Of a stretch of DNA of 54,252 nucleotides, positions 16,982-26,461 are shown piece after piece; position 1 is the first letter of the stretch; the number at the start of each line of letters is the position of its first letter. Both the position numbers and the translations under genes were made by a program. Under the pieces are notes generated by a model. It was not told the DNA's origin and ran no database searches. It was given only the letters and a program-made list of their open reading frames with translations. The DNA is from Okeania sp. SIO2B3 (GTDB lineage Bacteria; Cyanobacteriota; Cyanobacteriia; Cyanobacteriales; Microcoleaceae). The stretch lies in the NCBI RefSeq assembly GCF_010672525.1, contig NZ_JAAHGH010000043.1, positions 1 through 54,252 of the forward strand. The letters are read 5' to 3'.

Positions 16982-19177
16982 CTAAAAATCTAGCTGATCG
17001 CTCCGCCAATATGCTCTAACTAATTTAATTTCATTATAATTATAATGTTCTTGTAAATATTCATAAATAGGTTTTAATGCTCCATCTCCTATTTCTTCTA
17101 TTGCAGCAATAATTTTTTCCTGATGTTCGGGTGTTACTAATTTATCAATATCTACTGGTTGCTCCTTTTCTATTAATTCAGCTAAATGACCAGTAACAGT
17201 ACCAGAACTAATTCCTCTTTGATTGGCAATAGCATCAATACTTAATCCTTGTTTATGCAATTCTAATGTTTCTATTTGAGTAAAAGAAGGAACATTATCT
17301 ACAACTTTTGCTAATTCTCGAATAGGTTCTGAATTAGTAGGTAAACCAGACTCTGCACAATAATTTCTAATAGCTTGAATAAACTTTTTTCCATACTTAT
17401 CTTGTTTCCGACTACCTACTCCAGAAATATTCATAAATTCATCTAAAGTTTGAGGTCGTTTCTGTGCCATTTGTTGTAATGTTGTATCTTGAAAAACTAC
17501 ATAAGGAGGCACATTTTCTTCATCAGCAATTCGTTTCCGTAATGCCCGCAATTCTTCAAATAATCGTTGTTCATCTGCGGCTAAAGAAGTAGTAGTTTTT
17601 TCGATTTTACGTTTCTTTTCTATGGCAATTTCTACCTTTTTTCTTCGCCCCATTACATCCCAACTATTTTGATTAAGTTTTAACACTGAATAACCATCAG
17701 TTGTTTCATCCATTAAACCTTGATGTAAGAGAGATTTTGCTAAATGTTTCCATTCATCAGCACTTCTATCTTTACCAATAGCATAAGTAGAAAGTTTGTC
17801 ATGTTTTTTATCTAAAACTTTCTGATTTTTAGAACCTCTTAAAACATCAATAATATGATTCATACCAAACCGTTCTTTAGTTCTCGCCACACAGGACAAA
17901 AACTTCATTGCTTCAATAGTCCAATCCTCTATTGGTTTAGGATATTTACAATTATCACAGTTTCCACAATTTTGGGGCAAATCTTCACCAAAATAGCCTA
18001 ATAAAATTCGGTGGCGACATTCAGTAGCATCAGCATAATTAATAATTCTTCTTAACTGTTGTTCGGCAATTCTTTTTTCTTGCTCATCAGTTTTTTGAGC
18101 GATTAAATATTCAATACTTTTCTTATCCCCATAACTAAAAAATAGAGTACATTTAGCAGGTTCTCCATCTCGACCTGCTCTCCCAGTTTCCTGATAATAA
18201 CTCTCGATATTTTTAGGCAGATCGTAATGAATTACAAATCTGACATCTGGCTTATTAATACCCATACCAAAAGCCACAGTTGCCACAATTACATCAATAT
18301 CATCTCGAATAAATTTAGTTTGATTAATAGTTCTTTCTTCATCACTCATTCCAGCATGATAAGGTAATGCAGATACATGATTTTGTCGTAATTTATAAGC
18401 AATTTCATCAACTTTTTTTCGACTATTACAATAGACTATTCCAGAACCGCCAAGCTTTCTAATTATCTGCAATGTTTCAGCAAAAGTATTTTTAGCATTA
18501 GTTTTTTGACGGACTTCATAATATAAATTTGAACGGAAAAAACTGGCAATATGAATATAAGGTTGTTGTAAATTTAATTGAGCAATAATATCTCCCCGGA
18601 CTCGTTTTGTCGCCGTAGCAGTTAAAGCCATCATCGGCACATTTGGATAACTTTCTCGTAACATTTGTAACTGTCGATATTCCGGGCGAAAATCGTGACC
18701 CCATTCTGAAACACAATGAGCTTCATCTATGGCAAAAGTAGAGATACCTTGTTGAGCATTAATTAACTCTAAAAATGGTAAAAATCTCTCTGACAATAAT
18801 CTCTCTGGAGCAACATATAAAAGTTTGATTTTGCCCTGCATAATATCTGTTTCTCGTTTGCGAGTTTCTGTCAGTCCAAGACTGCTATTTAAAAATGTCG
18901 CAGCAATACCATTATCTTGTAAACTTGCTACTTGGTCTTGCATCAAAGAAATGAGAGGAGATACTACTATTGTTAAGCCTGGTTTGAGTAATGCTGGTAA
19001 TTGAAAACATAAAGATTTTCCCCCACCAGTAGGCATAACAATTAACATATCTTTTTGTTGAAGTGCTGTTTCAATAATTTGTTTTTGCCCAGGGCGAAAT
19101 GAATCATAACCAAAGTAATTTTTTAGATGTTTTTCTAAAGATGGTTGATTAAATTTTGCTTGGTTTTGCACCGACAT
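16982..19177 (-). CDS. recQ: ATP-dependent DNA helicase RecQ
   Basis: RecQ is a 3'-5' helicase in recombination and fork repair. In order: Walker A MPTGGGKS (48-55), motif II DEAHCVSEWGHDF (from 151), helicase C-terminal motifs (YCNSRKKVDEIAYKL, YYQETGRAGRDGEP), a zinc-binding cluster (CRHRILLGYF to CGNCDNC, about 395-425), a winged-helix RQC region, an HRDC domain (LFEELRALRKRIADEE to YGKKFIQAIRNYC), and a C-terminal HTH-like extension (LHKQGLSIDAIANQRGISSG) as in many cyanobacterial RecQ proteins. At 731 residues it is full length. The gene stands alone. Confidence 0.96.
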   Translation of the reverse strand: MSVQNQAKFNQPSLEKHLKNYFGYDSFRPGQKQIIETALQQKDMLIVMPTGGGKSLCFQLPALLKPGLTIVVSPLISLMQDQVASLQDNGIAATFLNSSLGLTETRKRETDIMQGKIKLLYVAPERLLSERFLPFLELINAQQGISTFAIDEAHCVSEWGHDFRPEYRQLQMLRESYPNVPMMALTATATKRVRGDIIAQLNLQQPYIHIASFFRSNLYYEVRQKTNAKNTFAETLQIIRKLGGSGIVYCNSRKKVDEIAYKLRQNHVSALPYHAGMSDEERTINQTKFIRDDIDVIVATVAFGMGINKPDVRFVIHYDLPKNIESYYQETGRAGRDGEPAKCTLFFSYGDKKSIEYLIAQKTDEQEKRIAEQQLRRIINYADATECRHRILLGYFGEDLPQNCGNCDNCKYPKPIEDWTIEAMKFLSCVARTKERFGMNHIIDVLRGSKNQKVLDKKHDKLSTYAIGKDRSADEWKHLAKSLLHQGLMDETTDGYSVLKLNQNSWDVMGRRKKVEIAIEKKRKIEKTTTSLAADEQRLFEELRALRKRIADEENVPPYVVFQDTTLQQMAQKRPQTLDEFMNISGVGSRKQDKYGKKFIQAIRNYCAESGLPTNSEPIRELAKVVDNVPSFTQIETLELHKQGLSIDAIANQRGISSGTVTGHLAELIEKEQPVDIDKLVTPEHQEKIIAAIEEIGDGALKPIYEYLQEHYNYNEIKLVRAYWRSDQLDF

Positions 19178-19437
19178 AGTGATAATTAATTTAAAAATTT
19201 ATTATATTGTAGGTTGGGTTAAGCACCAGCGCAACCCAACAAATCAGTTATCAGTTATCAGTCAAAGTTTTGAGCCTATAAAATCTTACTTTTGACTTTT
19301 GAATTTTAACTTCCGTAAAACGGTACAATGCCTGCTAAAGATATTTTTCATTAATTAGTTAGAACTGCTCTTGAGAATGAGGGTTGGATAATCACTCACC
19401 TGATAATTAATAATTAATAGTTAATAATTAATAATTG

Positions 19438-19530
19438 GACAATTCAGGTTTGAAGCCTCCCCTTTTAAGGGGATAAAATCAAAAAAATTCCTTAAGCGTC
19501 AATCCCCTTCTTTTAAGAAGGGATAATTAT
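19438..19530. repeat. Dispersed repeat family A, copy 5, inside xisH
   Basis: CAATTCAGGTTTGAAGCCTC and CCTTTTAAGGGGATAAAATC, then TCAATCCCCTTCTTTTAAG, flanked by TTAATAATTAATAATT-type simple sequence on both sides. It splits the xisH codons for ITH and EDP. Confidence 0.75.
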
Positions 19531-19729
19531 TAATTATTAATTGTTCATTGTTAATTGTTGAAGACCCCTATCGTATTGATTTAGGATTTGTTGATTTTTA
19601 TATTGAGTTAGGTGCAGAAAAGTTAATTGCTGCAATAAAAGATGATGAAAAAATTGCTGTTGAAATCAAAACTTTTCTGGCAGCTTCAACAATTTCCGAA
19701 TTTCATGTTGCAGTCGGACAATTTATTAA

Positions 19730-19820
19730 CAGGACTTACGCAAAGACACTATTTATAGAGTCCAGTAACTATTGTCCAATAGTTACAAGTACTATATATA
19801 GCGTATCTGCGTAAGTCCTA
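19730..19820. mobile_element. Element of family C, copy C3, in xisH (91 bp, 5-bp duplication)
   Basis: The core AGGACTTACGCA...TGCGTAAGTCCT is 89 bp with one extra base at each end, flanked by ATTAA on both sides. Comparison with the intact xisH frame (QFLNYRI) shows an exact insertion of 96 bp, that is 91 plus 5, between the codons for Asn and Tyr. Confidence 0.9.
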
Positions 19821-19990
19821 ATTAATTATCGTATTGCTTTGGAAGAACAGGAGGAAGAAAGACTGTTGTATTTAGCAGTTCCTTTAGAGGTTTATAAACC
19901 CTTTTTTAAGTATCCATTTATTCAAACTGTAATTAGCCGTAACCAAATTCCCTTAATTATTTATGATGTTGAAAAGGAGGCGATCGCTCA

Positions 19991-20329
19991 ATGGATAAAT
20001 TAGATTTATATCGTCAATTAATTCAGGAATTACTAACAGCAAGGGCTAAGTTGCGTTCTCCTAATGACCCTATCAAAAGTCAAACAGTTTTTGACCGCGA
20101 AGGAGACCACTATCAACTTGTTAATTTGGGGTGGAAAAATAACAACACCAGAATTTATGGTTGTGCTATTCATGTCGATATTATTGATGGAAAAATCTGG
20201 GTGCAATATGATGGGACTGAAGAAGCGATCGCCGACCAATTAATAGAAAAAGGAGTACCTGTGCAGGATATTGTTTTAGCGTATCATCCACCTAATCTGA
20301 GAAAATATACAGAATTTGCCCAAGGATAG
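19991..20329 (+). CDS. xisI: XisI family protein, intact
   Basis: 112 residues. XisI-type features are MDKLDLYRQLIQELL at the start, the central HYQLVNLGWKNNNTRIYGCAIHVDIIDGKIWVQ block, and DIVLAYHPPNLRKYTEFA at the end. XisI is the partner of XisH; both are widespread in filamentous cyanobacteria, named after fdxN-element excision in Anabaena, but their biochemistry is unclear. Its start lies inside the last codons of the broken xisH, so translation was coupled. With its own xisH dead, it may depend on the intact XisH of the facing pair. Confidence 0.9.
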   Translation: MDKLDLYRQLIQELLTARAKLRSPNDPIKSQTVFDREGDHYQLVNLGWKNNNTRIYGCAIHVDIIDGKIWVQYDGTEEAIADQLIEKGVPVQDIVLAYHPPNLRKYTEFAQG

Positions 20330-20555
20330 CTGAAGTCAAAAGTCAGAAATTAAGTTGAATTAATAAAGTTTTTCTCAGCCATCAAAAGCAATAGTGAATA
20401 GCTGATAGCTGACCGCTGAATGCTTAGATTAATAAATTAAATCGTTGATAAAAATCTTCTTTTGTTAATGTAATTAATGGTGTTAAATCTAAAACAGTTC
20501 TCATAGTCAATTATTATCAATTTTGTTCTATTTTAGGTGTATTTTAGGTGGTTAT

Positions 20556-20891
20556 TTAAGCAACACCATAGCCTGTATAAGGACGCTTATAAGGTGGATG
20601 TAGCCCTAATACAATATCCTCTTTATCAACGCCCATTTCTATTAATTCTTGACCAACATCACTCTCCGTTGCATTTTGCTGAAGCCAAATTTTTCCATCT
20701 TTAATATCAAAATGTAAAACGGTATAATAAATTCGTTCTAAATCTTTCCAACCTACTCGCATAAATTGATAATGATTTCGTATTGGGTCAAAAAATAGTT
20801 GATTTTCTACCTCTTTATTTTCAGTTTGAAATTGAGCATACTTTTCTCACAAAATTTCAATGCAGGAACGATAACTTTCTAACTTATCCAT
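20556..20891 (-). pseudogene. xisI: xisI of the second pair, interrupted by one in-frame TGA
   Basis: The ATG at 20891 overlaps the end of the intact xisH and reads MDKLESYRSCIEIL, then TGA at codon 15, then EKYAQFQTENKEVENQLFFD and the complete remainder (VGWKDLERIYYTVLHFDIKD to RPYTGYGVA). Apart from that one codon the 112-codon frame is clean. A later ATG (20762) could give only the last 68 residues. Alternatives are a sequencing error or, less likely, readthrough. Confidence 0.85.
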
Positions 20892-21295
20892 TGAATAATT
20901 TCCTCCGTTTTGGGTTTGTAAATAATAAGTTTAAGTTGATAAGGCTTAATTACCACCTGAGCTAAACGACTCTGAAAGAAAGTTTGATAAGCTTCAACAG
21001 GAACTGCTAGATAAAGCAACCTTTCTGGGTCATTCACTTCTAGCATAATGCGGTAGTTCAAAAACTGACCTAAAGCAGTATGAAAACTACTGATAGCAGA
21101 TATACTGACAAAGCTCTTAATTTCCACAGCAATTTTTTCGTTGCCTCTATTAGCAGCAATTAATCTTTCCGCACCTAAATCAATCTTAACTAGAACTTCT
21201 TCCCATTCTAATTCTAGTGGATCTTTGGTAATAATCCATTGGTCTTTCTCTAAAGCTCGTTTTACAGCTTCATGGAAAATATCTTTTGCTGCCAT
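20879..21295 (-). CDS. xisH: XisH family protein, intact
   Basis: 138 residues starting MAAKDIFHEAVKRALEKDQW, the family's usual N-terminus; the frame is open 26 codons further up but that part is not family-like. The core is KIDLGAERLIAANRGNEKIAVEIKSF, where the E and ExK residues fit a PD-(D/E)XK nuclease-like fold. ISSFHTALGQFLNYRIML and ERLLYLAVPVEAYQTFF follow. The stop overlaps the start of the damaged xisI by 13 bp. The pair faces the other xisHI pair head-on. Confidence 0.9.
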   Translation of the reverse strand: MAAKDIFHEAVKRALEKDQWIITKDPLELEWEEVLVKIDLGAERLIAANRGNEKIAVEIKSFVSISAISSFHTALGQFLNYRIMLEVNDPERLLYLAVPVEAYQTFFQSRLAQVVIKPYQLKLIIYKPKTEEIIQWIS

Positions 21296-21375
21296 TTTTT
21301 CTATTTTTAATTCAAAAGCAAATTTGTGCAATAGGAGTCGAACAACAAGTTTCTTAATAGTTATTTTACCCAAAA

Positions 21376-21486
21376 ATCGTGGTCTAAAGCCCCCCCTTTT
21401 AAGGAAAAAAAAAAGAGAATTCCGTATTTTCTTGCCTCCTTATTGCAGAGGTACTGATAAGTGATAACTGATAACTGATAACTGAA
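21376..21486. repeat. Family A fragment and TGATAAC tandem
   Basis: GTGGTCTAAAGCCCCCCCTT then TTAAGGAAAAAAAAAAGAG is a worn family A core. From 21457 the sequence is tandem TGATAACTGATAACTG as at 11.2 kb. Confidence 0.5.
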
Positions 21487-21536
21487 ATGACCAACAGTCT
21501 CTAATTTGATTTTTATGATAATAAATCTTTTGCTCG

Positions 21537-22676
21537 TTACCCATTACCTTTTCCCTCGTAACACTTTTCCACAAAATTCAAGTAACTATTTTGAAACACT
21601 TCTCTAGAAAATTTATAGGCGTGTTTTTTAATAATTTCTGCCTGAAAATATGCCTGATAATTTTCAAATTTTTCTACTGCTTCTATTAATGCTTTTTCTG
21701 TTTGTTCAGAAAACAATAAACCAGTTGCCGAATCCGGATATTTTCTCATATCTAATACTGTTTCTGTCGCCCCACCAACCCCATAAGCAATAACTGGCGT
21801 ACCACAAGCTTGTGCCTCTACTAAAGCCATCCCAAAATCTTCACAAGCAGCATAAATAAAACCTTTAGCTTCTGACATATATTGAGTAACTACTTCTTCA
21901 GTTTGCCAACCCATAATTTTCACATTAGATTTAGCAAGACGACGTAATTTATTTAATTCTTCACCCGTACCAATAACTATTAAATCTCGTCCTAACTGAT
22001 TAAAAGCTTTAACAATTAAAGATACTTTTTTGTAACTCACTAATCTACAAACTGTTAGATAAAAGTCTTGTTTCTGAGATTTAAAAGGAAACTTTTCGAC
22101 ATTTACTGGTGGATAAATTACTTCTGCTTCGCGTCGATAACAACGCCAAATTCTTCTAGCGGTATGTTGAGAATTAGCAATAAAATAGTCTACTCGGTTA
22201 GCAGAAATTACATCCCATTCTCTGAGTCTATGTAAAAGATATCTGGTCAAAATTCCAGGGATACCTTTGCCTAATTTACTACTATTTAGATAGTCAAAAG
22301 TTAAATCCCAAGCATAACGCATAGGAGTATGACAATAGCAAATATGTAATTGATAAGGTGTAGTAATAACAGCTTTAGCAACTGCATGAGAAGAAGATAA
22401 AATCACATCATATTCTCGTAGGTCTAATTGTTCAATTGCTATTGGTAATAGAGGTAAATATTTTTGTACTCCGTTACGAGCTAAAGGCAAATGTTGTAAA
22501 AATGTTTTGCCTATTTTACGTTGATAAAGATAACTTTCAGGATTGCTTGACTCGAAATCAATTAAAGCGTATAAATCTGCATTAATATGCTGGAGAATTT
22601 CCCTAACAACCAGTTCCGAACCACCAGTTGCTTTAGGTGTTAACCATTCATGAACAAGAGCATATTTTACTTCCAC
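21537..22676 (-). CDS. Family 4 glycosyltransferase
   Basis: 379 residues with two Rossmann halves (GT-B fold). The N-terminal half has HEWLTPKATGGSELVVREIL, the acceptor-side glycine-rich start, and the family-typical CYCHTPMRYAWDL. The C-terminal half has FYLTVCRLVSYKKVSLIVKAF, LIVIGTGEELNKL and the retaining GT4 signature EDFGMALVEAQACGTPVIAYGVGG with the EX7E pair that binds the nucleotide-sugar phosphates. It probably adds a sugar in exopolysaccharide or lipid-linked glycan assembly at the cytoplasmic face. The substrate cannot be told. It is a lone gene between repeat-filled spacers. Confidence 0.9.
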   Translation of the reverse strand: MEVKYALVHEWLTPKATGGSELVVREILQHINADLYALIDFESSNPESYLYQRKIGKTFLQHLPLARNGVQKYLPLLPIAIEQLDLREYDVILSSSHAVAKAVITTPYQLHICYCHTPMRYAWDLTFDYLNSSKLGKGIPGILTRYLLHRLREWDVISANRVDYFIANSQHTARRIWRCYRREAEVIYPPVNVEKFPFKSQKQDFYLTVCRLVSYKKVSLIVKAFNQLGRDLIVIGTGEELNKLRRLAKSNVKIMGWQTEEVVTQYMSEAKGFIYAACEDFGMALVEAQACGTPVIAYGVGGATETVLDMRKYPDSATGLLFSEQTEKALIEAVEKFENYQAYFQAEIIKKHAYKFSREVFQNSYLNFVEKCYEGKGNG

Positions 22677-22759
22677 AGTAGATTTTTAAGTATTTAAAGA
22701 TTGAACAATTATAGGAATAGTTTAACAATTAATAATTAATAATTAATAATTAATAATTA

Positions 22760-23021
22760 GGGTTTGCTGAAAAAGTCTTATGGGTGAGGGTAGGAGACAG
22801 GAGACAGGAGACAACCCACCCCTAACCCCTCCCAGGAGGGGAGAAAAAGGAATTTAGAGGAGGTAGGAGCTAAGTTTTGTCCCTTGATTTTTCTGCCCAA
22901 CTATGAGCCTAAAATACGCTCCTTTTTGAGCGTGAAGAACTGAAAACCAGACACTTTTTAAAGGCATCAAAAAGGCTAAAAACTTTATCTGTAAATACTT
23001 TTAGATTTAATCAGCAAGCCC
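22760..23021. mobile_element. Inverted-repeat element B2 (262 bp)
   Basis: GGGTTTGCTG and CAGCAAGCCC at the ends, flanked by TAATTA on both sides (22754-22759 and 23022-23027). Its interior matches B1 in reverse orientation: GAGCGTGAAGAACTGAAAACC and TTATCTGTAAATACTTTTAG. Confidence 0.88.
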
Positions 23022-23027
23022 TAATTA

Positions 23028-23345
23028 TATCTTCTTTTCAAGGAGAGGATTGACTAATGGGACTTACACAAAATAAACATAAAATAGACTCAAATTATAG
23101 ATGGGCAGAGGCTTTCACGTCAAAAAGGCATAAATCCTGAATAAGCACGGGTTCTAGCCATTTTTCAGGCTTTAACGTAATTCCCTTGTCTAGACTGACT
23201 TTGACGCATTTTTTCTATCAAAAAATGTCTAAGTACCACTAAAAGGAAAATTTTTTCTCTCTTGGTCTATTGGATATGGTGAGGGGACTTCGCCATCCCT
23301 CGACCGCTTGTTTCTACTTTAAAGAAGAGGCTTTAAACCCTAATT
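23028..23345. repeat. Dispersed repeat family A, copy 6, with an extra insertion
   Basis: AGGAGAGGATTGACTAAT at the left and TTTTTTCTCTCTTGGTCTAT to GAGGCTTTAAACCCTAATTA at the right are family A. About 190 bp (23057-23248, starting GGGACTTACACA) separate GACTAAT from the expected AAAATTTTTTC, so another sequence has inserted here. Confidence 0.65.
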
Positions 23346-23527
23346 ATTCGGTAAGATAAGGAGCAAGATAGGGAACAAGCAAAAAATATTTATCCCGTTA
23401 ACTATACAACATTAATCTAGAATTTACTGTACAATTTTTTGGGTTATTTTCTTCTTCCTTCTTCCTTCTTTTTCTCTCCTGACTCCTCCGTAGTTATTTA
23501 TAAGTATTTAACCAGACATGATATTAC

Positions 23528-23574
23528 TTCTTCCCTCTTCCCTCTTCCCTCTTCCTTCTTCCTTCTTCCTTCTT
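23528..23574. repeat. Heptamer array CCCTCTT/CCTTCTT
   Basis: About six and a half heptamers, the first three CCCTCTT and the rest CCTTCTT, run into the nfi stop codon at 23573-23575. A shorter array lies at 23455-23470. Confidence 0.9.
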
Positions 23575-24232
23575 ACTGAGAAGCTAATTTATCTGCCCAA
23601 CGAGTTGTTTCTGGCAAGCGATATTTAGTAGTACATTTCAACACATAATTTATGGCAGTTTTTAAGCTAATTCTATGACCAGTTGAAACATAAATTGGTT
23701 TAACCCCAGTACGAGTTCTCACAACTGCACCAATAACTTCTTCTTCATCTATTATTGGTTGCCAATTACCCCTTTCTAAACCAACAGAATTATGTTGACC
23801 AATATAGTGAGACTTAGCTACACCAATACTAGGAATATTAACTAAAACTCCTAAATGACAAGCTATACCAAATCTACGGGGATGAATTAATCCTTGACCA
23901 TCACAAAGCAATAATTCAGGAGTAATATTTAGCTTTTCTAAAGCATCTAAAATAGCAGGTATCTCTCGAAAAGATAATAATCCAGGAACATAAGAAAAAG
24001 AAGTAGAACGTTTAACTATAGACTGTTCTAATAATTCTAATTTTGGAAAACTTAAAACTGCTACTGCTGCTTGAGTAATCTGATCTGAATCACTATAACC
24101 AACATCAATACCAGCTACATATTTAATAGTTCCAAATTGGTCTTCAGTTATTACTTGATGACGGAGTTTTTGTTGCAGAGCGATTGCTGTTTCTACATCC
24201 CTAGGAAAAGGAAAATTTTGGTCTATTTTCAT
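23573..24232 (-). CDS. nfi: Endonuclease V (deoxyinosine 3' endonuclease)
   Basis: 219 residues. The enzyme cleaves DNA one nucleotide 3' of deoxyinosine and other deamination products. Catalytic residues fall where expected: Asp43 in AGIDVGY, Glu90 in [10 protein letters not shown], Asp111 and His117 in [26 protein letters not shown] and [13 protein letters not shown] complete the conserved blocks. Start: [12 protein letters not shown] at 24232; no clear ribosome site. The last codons touch a heptamer array. It is a lone gene. Confidence 0.95.
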   Translation of the reverse strand: MKIDQNFPFPRDVETAIALQQKLRHQVITEDQFGTIKYVAGIDVGYSDSDQITQAAVAVLSFPKLELLEQSIVKRSTSFSYVPGLLSFREIPAILDALEKLNITPELLLCDGQGLIHPRRFGIACHLGVLVNIPSIGVAKSHYIGQHNSVGLERGNWQPIIDEEEVIGAVVRTRTGVKPIYVSTGHRISLKTAINYVLKCTTKYRLPETTRWADKLASQ

Positions 24233-24336
24233 ATATATAGTCTTGATGATTCAACTACAGCAATTTCCAAAATTATGAGGTACAGTTGACGGGGTAAATA
24301 TTTTTTTACTTGTTTCCTATTCTGCTCCTTATATTA

Positions 24337-24435
24337 CCGAATAATTAAGCTTTAAAGCCTCTCCTTTCAAGGATAAACAAGAAAAAAAATTCCTTCCTAT
24401 CCTTGAAAATAATAATTAATAATTATTAATTATTA
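24337..24435. repeat. Dispersed repeat family A, copy 7 (short)
   Basis: ACCGAATAATTAAGCTTTAA and AGCCTCTCCTTTCAAGG, then TTCCTTCCTATCCTTGAAAA and a TTAATAATTATTAATTATT tail. Confidence 0.6.
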
Positions 24436-24449
24436 AACTATTCCCTTCT

Positions 24450-24836
24450 TTAAGAAGATGTACTATCTCTTCTTCCTAACTCATAAACAGCACCAGTTAC
24501 ACAAACAATTATCCCTATACTAATTGACCAACTTTTATCTAAACCAATTTCTACACCCCAATTACATAAACTGCCTACAATTAAAAAAGGCACAATACTA
24601 AAAATAGAAGCATAAAAAGCATTTTGAGATTCTCTTGCTTTACGCGTCTTTTCAAATTCCTCCTCGGATGTATACAATGCTCTTTCTGCAAAATTAAACC
24701 AACGGTTAAGTTGTAATCTCACCCACTCACTGAGAGGGGAAAAACCCCAATATAAGGCCAAAGACCAGAGAGATGCACCTGCGATCGCTGTGGCATCTAT
24801 GGCCAATCTAAAGGGAAAAATTTCTTCTAGAATCAT
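24450..24836 (-). CDS. Small membrane protein, 128 aa, unknown
   Basis: Three hydrophobic segments are visible: about 12-32 (DATAIAGASLWSLALYWGF), 74-94 (FYASIFSIVPFLIVGSLCNWG) and 102-120 (SWSISIGIIVCVTGAVYELG). A charged helical stretch lies between the first two (RWFNFAERALYTSEEEFEKT). I do not recognise the family. It looks like a real gene because the hydrophobic pattern is regular and the charged loops are coherent; no ribosome site is obvious. No operon partner is near. Confidence 0.65.
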   Translation of the reverse strand: MILEEIFPFRLAIDATAIAGASLWSLALYWGFSPLSEWVRLQLNRWFNFAERALYTSEEEFEKTRKARESQNAFYASIFSIVPFLIVGSLCNWGVEIGLDKSWSISIGIIVCVTGAVYELGRRDSTSS

Positions 24837-25081
24837 TTTTTAAAATCTTAAATTATTTTATTCAAAAAAATTTTAAATCCTTGGATTATAGCAAATTTCA
24901 GAAAAGTATAAAATTTTTGGCAAATTATACCCGATCAAAAAAGGTTGTTATATCTGATTTATCAAGTAGACGTCTCCGAAAAAGAATAGACTTTTTACAA
25001 CAGAGATATTATCTATCAAAAATCTCAAATTACATAAGTTATTATAGGTAAATTCTTAACTAGATATCCTCAATAAATTTA

Positions 25082-26461
25082 ATGACAATTGATAATATTG
25101 AAAATTTTGACTGGGAATATCATCTCAAACTTATTGTTGCGGGAGTTGCATCTAAAATTGGCGAAGAATTTTTTTACGCTTGTGCTCAATACCTTTCTCA
25201 AGTTTTACAAATAAAATATGGATTTATTGCAGAATGTTTAGACAGTCCTCAGATACAAGTTAGGGTGTTAGCTTTTTGGTCAGGAGACAAATTTATATCC
25301 AATTTTCAATACTATTTAGATGGAACTCCTTGTGATGCTGTTTATCAAACAGGTCTAGCAATTTATCCCCATTCAATTCAACAACTTTTCCCAAAAGATA
25401 GAGATTTATTAACATTAGAAGCGGAAAGTTATTTAGGGATTGCTATTATAGATAGTCATGGAAAAACTATAGGTCATATTGCAGGTTTAGATACTAAACC
25501 TTTAAAAAACAATTATGAACAACAAAAATCTATATTAAAGATATTTGCAGCTCGAGCTGCATCCGAAATTGAGCGCCAGTTAGGTGAAAAAGCATTAAAA
25601 CAGCAAAATATCTATTTACAAGAAACTCTGGAAAAATTGAAAAAGACTCAAGCTCAACTCATTCATGCTGAAAAAATGTCTAGTTTAGGGCAAATGGTTG
25701 CCGGAGTTGCCCATGAGATTAATAATCCTGTTACCTTTATTTTGGGTAATTTAAATCACGTCGATCGCTATACTAAAGATTTATTAGATTTAGTTTATTT
25801 TTTGGATAAAAATTATTCAAATTTACCCGATGAAGTTGTAGACAAAATTGAAGAAATTGAATTGGATTATATTGAGGAAGATTTACCCAAGTTATTAGAT
25901 TCAATGGAAGGAGGGGCAAACCGTATTAGTAAAATTGTTAAGTCATTGCAAGTTTTCTCCCGCTTAGATAAAACAAAAGTAATGTCTGTAGATATTCATG
26001 TAATTATTAACAGTATATTACTAATCCTTCAACCCCGTTTACAAAATCCATTGCTTCAGATTAAAGTCATTCAAGATTATGGTGAACTGCCTTTAATTAA
26101 TTGTTATCCTAACCCATTAAAGCAAGCAATAATGAATATTATTAATAATGCCATTGATGCACTAGAAATAAAATTTTCTCAGAATAAATTTGGAGAAGAA
26201 CAACCAAAAATTTCTATCAGAACAAAAAAATTAGAAAATGACTGGTTCGGGATTTATATTTCTGATAATGGCTTGGGTATAACAAAGGAAAATTACTCTA
26301 AAATATTCGACCCCTTTTTTACAACTAAACCAGTCAGTCAAAGCATAGGTTTAGGACTATCAATCAGTTATCAAATTATTGTTGAACAACATGAAGGTAG
26401 AATAAAATGTATTGCTTCTCCTGAAAAAGGAGCGGAATTTGCGATCGAAATACCAACTTGA
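25082..26461 (+). CDS. GAF-type histidine kinase, first of a tandem pair, with altered G2 box
   Basis: 459 residues, cytoplasmic. Residues 15-165 form a GAF-like sensor ([21 protein letters not shown]), a coiled coil (168-196) follows, then H-box [10 protein letters not shown] with His211, N-box [10 protein letters not shown] (351-360), G1 SDNGLGI (394-400) and FFTTK. The G2 box is SIGLGLS (421-427), where family members and its own twin have GTGLGLS; the stretch before it is PVSQ instead of EVGKG. The ATP lid may be weakened. It is about three-quarters identical to the next kinase by eye. Confidence 0.9.
   Translation: MTIDNIENFDWEYHLKLIVAGVASKIGEEFFYACAQYLSQVLQIKYGFIAECLDSPQIQVRVLAFWSGDKFISNFQYYLDGTPCDAVYQTGLAIYPHSIQQLFPKDRDLLTLEAESYLGIAIIDSHGKTIGHIAGLDTKPLKNNYEQQKSILKIFAARAASEIERQLGEKALKQQNIYLQETLEKLKKTQAQLIHAEKMSSLGQMVAGVAHEINNPVTFILGNLNHVDRYTKDLLDLVYFLDKNYSNLPDEVVDKIEEIELDYIEEDLPKLLDSMEGGANRISKIVKSLQVFSRLDKTKVMSVDIHVIINSILLILQPRLQNPLLQIKVIQDYGELPLINCYPNPLKQAIMNIINNAIDALEIKFSQNKFGEEQPKISIRTKKLENDWFGIYISDNGLGITKENYSKIFDPFFTTKPVSQSIGLGLSISYQIIVEQHEGRIKCIASPEKGAEFAIEIPT

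Larger units (their letters stand above)
19328..20003 (+). pseudogene. xisH: xisH broken by a nonsense codon and two inserted repeats
   Basis: MPAKDIFH is followed at once by TAA; the frame then gives LVRTALENEGWIITH, which is XisH. A family A repeat (about 19400-19555) interrupts it, after which EDPYRIDLGFVDFYIELGAE resumes and runs to VAVGQFIN. Element C3 is inserted there and ends the frame with a TAA in its own terminus. The rest (YRIALEEQEEERLLYLAVPL to AIAQWIN) follows intact and overlaps xisI by 13 bp. XisH belongs to the fdxN-element excision controlling family, with a nuclease-like fold. The intact paralogue is at 20879-21295. Confidence 0.85.
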
